A stretch of 64,000 nt of DNA from Rebecca billardiae RCC1528 (taxonomy: Eukaryota; Haptophyta). The stretch lies in NCBI GenBank assembly GCA_965240325.2, contig OZ251228.1:2170001-2234000 (forward strand), in the 5' to 3' direction. A program made the translations under genes and the position numbers. Under the pieces are notes generated by a model. It worked only from the letters and a program-made list of their open reading frames with translations. It searched no databases and was not told the DNA's origin. This document shows positions 62,408 through 64,000 of this stretch, piece after piece; within the stretch, counting starts at the first letter, position 1; every line of letters starts with the position of its first letter.

Positions 62408-64000
62408 TCACTGCAGCGTCGCACGGTGATGAGGAGGAGCGCTGGCACCAGACGAAGCCTGGTCTGGCCGCTTGCGCATGCCGTTCGAGCCACTGGCGGG
62501 AGCGGTGGTGGCCACTGCGCCGGTCTGGGTGGGCTGAGAGGCGGCAGCCGTGGCCCTGTCCTGCTCGACCATGGCAGCGAGGTATTGGCGGTCACGCATC
62601 GAGAGCAGTGGCATGGTCTTGCCGTGCAGGTTGTACGCGGTCGACTTGGCGTGCACCAGGATGCGGTCGAGCGGCGGCACGACAAACGGCAGGAAGGGGA
62701 GGGCGAGCATGCCGTACAACACGCGCGCCCAGTAGAGGAGCGAGCGCTGCCGCCAGCCGGAGGTCGTGACGAGCGCGTGCAGCGCCAAGATGCCCGCTAG
62801 CATGAAGCACACCAAATCGTACGCCAGCATCGGCCGCAGCGCGCCGCCGCGCTGCAGCGTGTACGTGAGCCAGCCAAAGCACGTGTCCCGGTCGTGCGCG
62901 ATCTCCTCGAGCAGCAGCCGCGTCTCGCCCCGCTGGTACCCGCCGCCCTTCCTGCCGTCAGCGGGCCTGTCCGCGCCGGCTCGTCTGTGCTGCGAGGACG
63001 CGTTCTGCTCCGGCTTGCCGCCCGCAACGGCGACGCTTCCCCGGCCCCCTGTCTCGGTCGATCTGCGGTGCTCGCTGCTGCCGCCTCCGCGCTCGAGGTC
63101 GGGGGCTGTGCCGGCGTGGTTGAGGCTCTTGCGCCCCCAGCGCCGCGGCTCTGGCTGCGGCGGCGCGGGCTCGGCGGCGCGGGCGGGGCTCTTGCGCCCC
63201 CAGCGCCGCGGCTCTGGCTGCGGCGGCGCGGGCTCGGCGGCGCGTGCGGGGCTCTTGCGCGCCCAGCGCCGCGGCTCCGGCTGCGCCTCCGCCCGCGCGG
63301 CGCTGCGCTCGCGCTGCTCCTCGATGGTCGCCGCCTTGACGAGCCGCTGCCGCTCCTCCTGCTCGAGCACCGCGCCGAGCGCGCCCTTCTGCCGCGAGAA
63401 GGGCAGCAGCAGGAACGCGCCCCACACGAGCAGCACGTTGAGCGTGAACGCCACGTTCTCCCACATGAACCCGTAGTACATGCCTGGCGCGCCGCGGCTG
63501 CTCATGTGCTCGCACGTGTCGTGCGCGGCGCAGTACTCGATGCGCACGCCGCCGATCAGCCCCGACATCGTGGCCGAGAGGAACTGGAACCCCTTGAACT
63601 CGAGGATGAACTGCGTGAGCTGGTACTCGTCGTGCTTGTCGCGGAAGAGGAAGAGCGCGAGGAAGGTCATCGGCTGCACGCCGTACACGGGGCAGAGGAA
63701 GCACGCCATCAGCGGCCAGTACAGCCAGAGCTTGATCTGCGCCCAGAAGGAGCGGTCGTACGGGTACAGCGTGTACAGCACCGCCGCGCGCACCTTGCGG
63801 TACGGGCTCGGCCACCACGGCAGCGGGCTCATCGCCTGCCGGATGCGCCGCAGCTCGGCGCGCCGCTTGAGCTGCGCGTAGTACGTGTTCTCGAGCAGGA
63901 TGCCCGCCAGCAGCTCGCGCTCCCACTCGTTCCACGCCCAGCGCGTGAGCCGGCCGATCCGCGCGCGCAGCAGCTCGGGCATGTCCGCGTCAGACGTCAT
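62408..64000 (-). CDS. Multi-pass membrane protein of unknown function (5' end at window edge)
   Basis: 530 residues if it starts at the ATG exactly at the window edge (64000). A second ATG at 63982 or a start beyond the edge is possible. Hydrophobic segments: QIKLWLYWPLMACFLCPVYG, MTFLALFLF, FMWENVAFTLNVLLVWGAFL, LAYDLVCFMLAGILALHALV and GMLALPFLPFVVPPL. Between them is a long charged loop with a tandem peptide repeat (three copies of about 20 residues built on PEPRRWGRKSPARAAEPAPP). The pattern YGVQPMTFLALFLFRDKHDEYQ reads like a conserved protist/plant membrane family, but I cannot name it. Confidence 0.7.
   Translation of the reverse strand: MTSDADMPELLRARIGRLTRWAWNEWERELLAGILLENTYYAQLKRRAELRRIRQAMSPLPWWPSPYRKVRAAVLYTLYPYDRSFWAQIKLWLYWPLMACFLCPVYGVQPMTFLALFLFRDKHDEYQLTQFILEFKGFQFLSATMSGLIGGVRIEYCAAHDTCEHMSSRGAPGMYYGFMWENVAFTLNVLLVWGAFLLLPFSRQKGALGAVLEQEERQRLVKAATIEEQRERSAARAEAQPEPRRWARKSPARAAEPAPPQPEPRRWGRKSPARAAEPAPPQPEPRRWGRKSLNHAGTAPDLERGGGSSEHRRSTETGGRGSVAVAGGKPEQNASSQHRRAGADRPADGRKGGGYQRGETRLLLEEIAHDRDTCFGWLTYTLQRGGALRPMLAYDLVCFMLAGILALHALVTTSGWRQRSLLYWARVLYGMLALPFLPFVVPPLDRILVHAKSTAYNLHGKTMPLLSMRDRQYLAAMVEQDRATAAASQPTQTGAVATTAPASGSNGMRKRPDQASSGASAPPHHRATLQ

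Overview
This is a stretch of nuclear genome from a GC-rich single-celled eukaryote. The genes have short GT-AG introns, mostly starting with a stereotyped gtgcgcgc-type donor and ending in cgcag. There are two cilium/flagellum genes (BBS1 and a CFAP119-like protein), and the gene-poor gaps are rich in microsatellites and small dispersed repeats. Composition, intron style and gene content fit an algal protist, most likely a haptophyte (Prymnesium/Chrysochromulina/Emiliania-like). That placement is inference and no marker in the window proves it.

Left part (1-13,000): a partial cyclic-nucleotide-domain/ankyrin potassium-channel-like gene running off the left edge (minus strand), a repeat-bearing gap, an F-box/leucine-rich-repeat gene facing away from a ubiquitin C-terminal hydrolase (UCHL3 type), then a PP2C phosphatase head-to-head with a four-exon BBS1 gene.

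Centre-left (13,903-26,121): the most unusual part, a near-identical tandem triplication of a unit of about 4 kb. Each unit carries, divergently and with almost no DNA between them, (a) a predicted secretory O-fucosyltransferase-like protein (minus) and (b) a protein made of 38-residue repeats with the exact spacing C-x4-C-x16-C-x2-H-x12 (plus). This matches the EsV-1-7 repeat named after the Ectocarpus virus EsV-1 and found in the brown-algal developmental regulator IMMEDIATE UPRIGHT. The three copies have 9, 8 and 10 complete repeats. A perfect 16-bp hairpin follows each repeat gene by 17 bases, and the units are separated by (GA)n tracts.

Middle (26,122-39,860): a gene-poor zone with several dispersed repeat families (a 35-bp perfect inverted repeat bounding 1.2 kb, a 155-bp inverted pair, a palindromic family, retroelement-like 3' ends). 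It contains a CFAP119-like gene head-to-head with an AAAP amino-acid transporter, a gag-like hypothetical ORF and a cysteine-rich single-pass membrane protein.

Right part (39,861-64,000): dense housekeeping genes. These are a two-domain fluoride channel (FEX) head-to-head with a DGAT2-type acyltransferase, diphthine synthase DPH5, a large disordered protein with repeated APxF(M/F) motifs and a C-terminal RRM-like fold, an ECHDC1-like mitochondrial decarboxylase, a small leucine-rich-repeat protein head-to-head with an RlmI-like rRNA methyltransferase, an RS-domain protein, a VMP1 autophagy membrane protein with an EF-hand-like insertion, a pair of divergent secretory proteins (one O-fucosyltransferase-like), a bacterial-type cyclophilin and a multi-pass membrane protein at the right edge. 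Head-to-head pairs with less than 350 bp between starts are the dominant arrangement, suggesting shared promoters. Spliced coordinates below were worked out by hand from splice sites and reading phase, not from transcripts.
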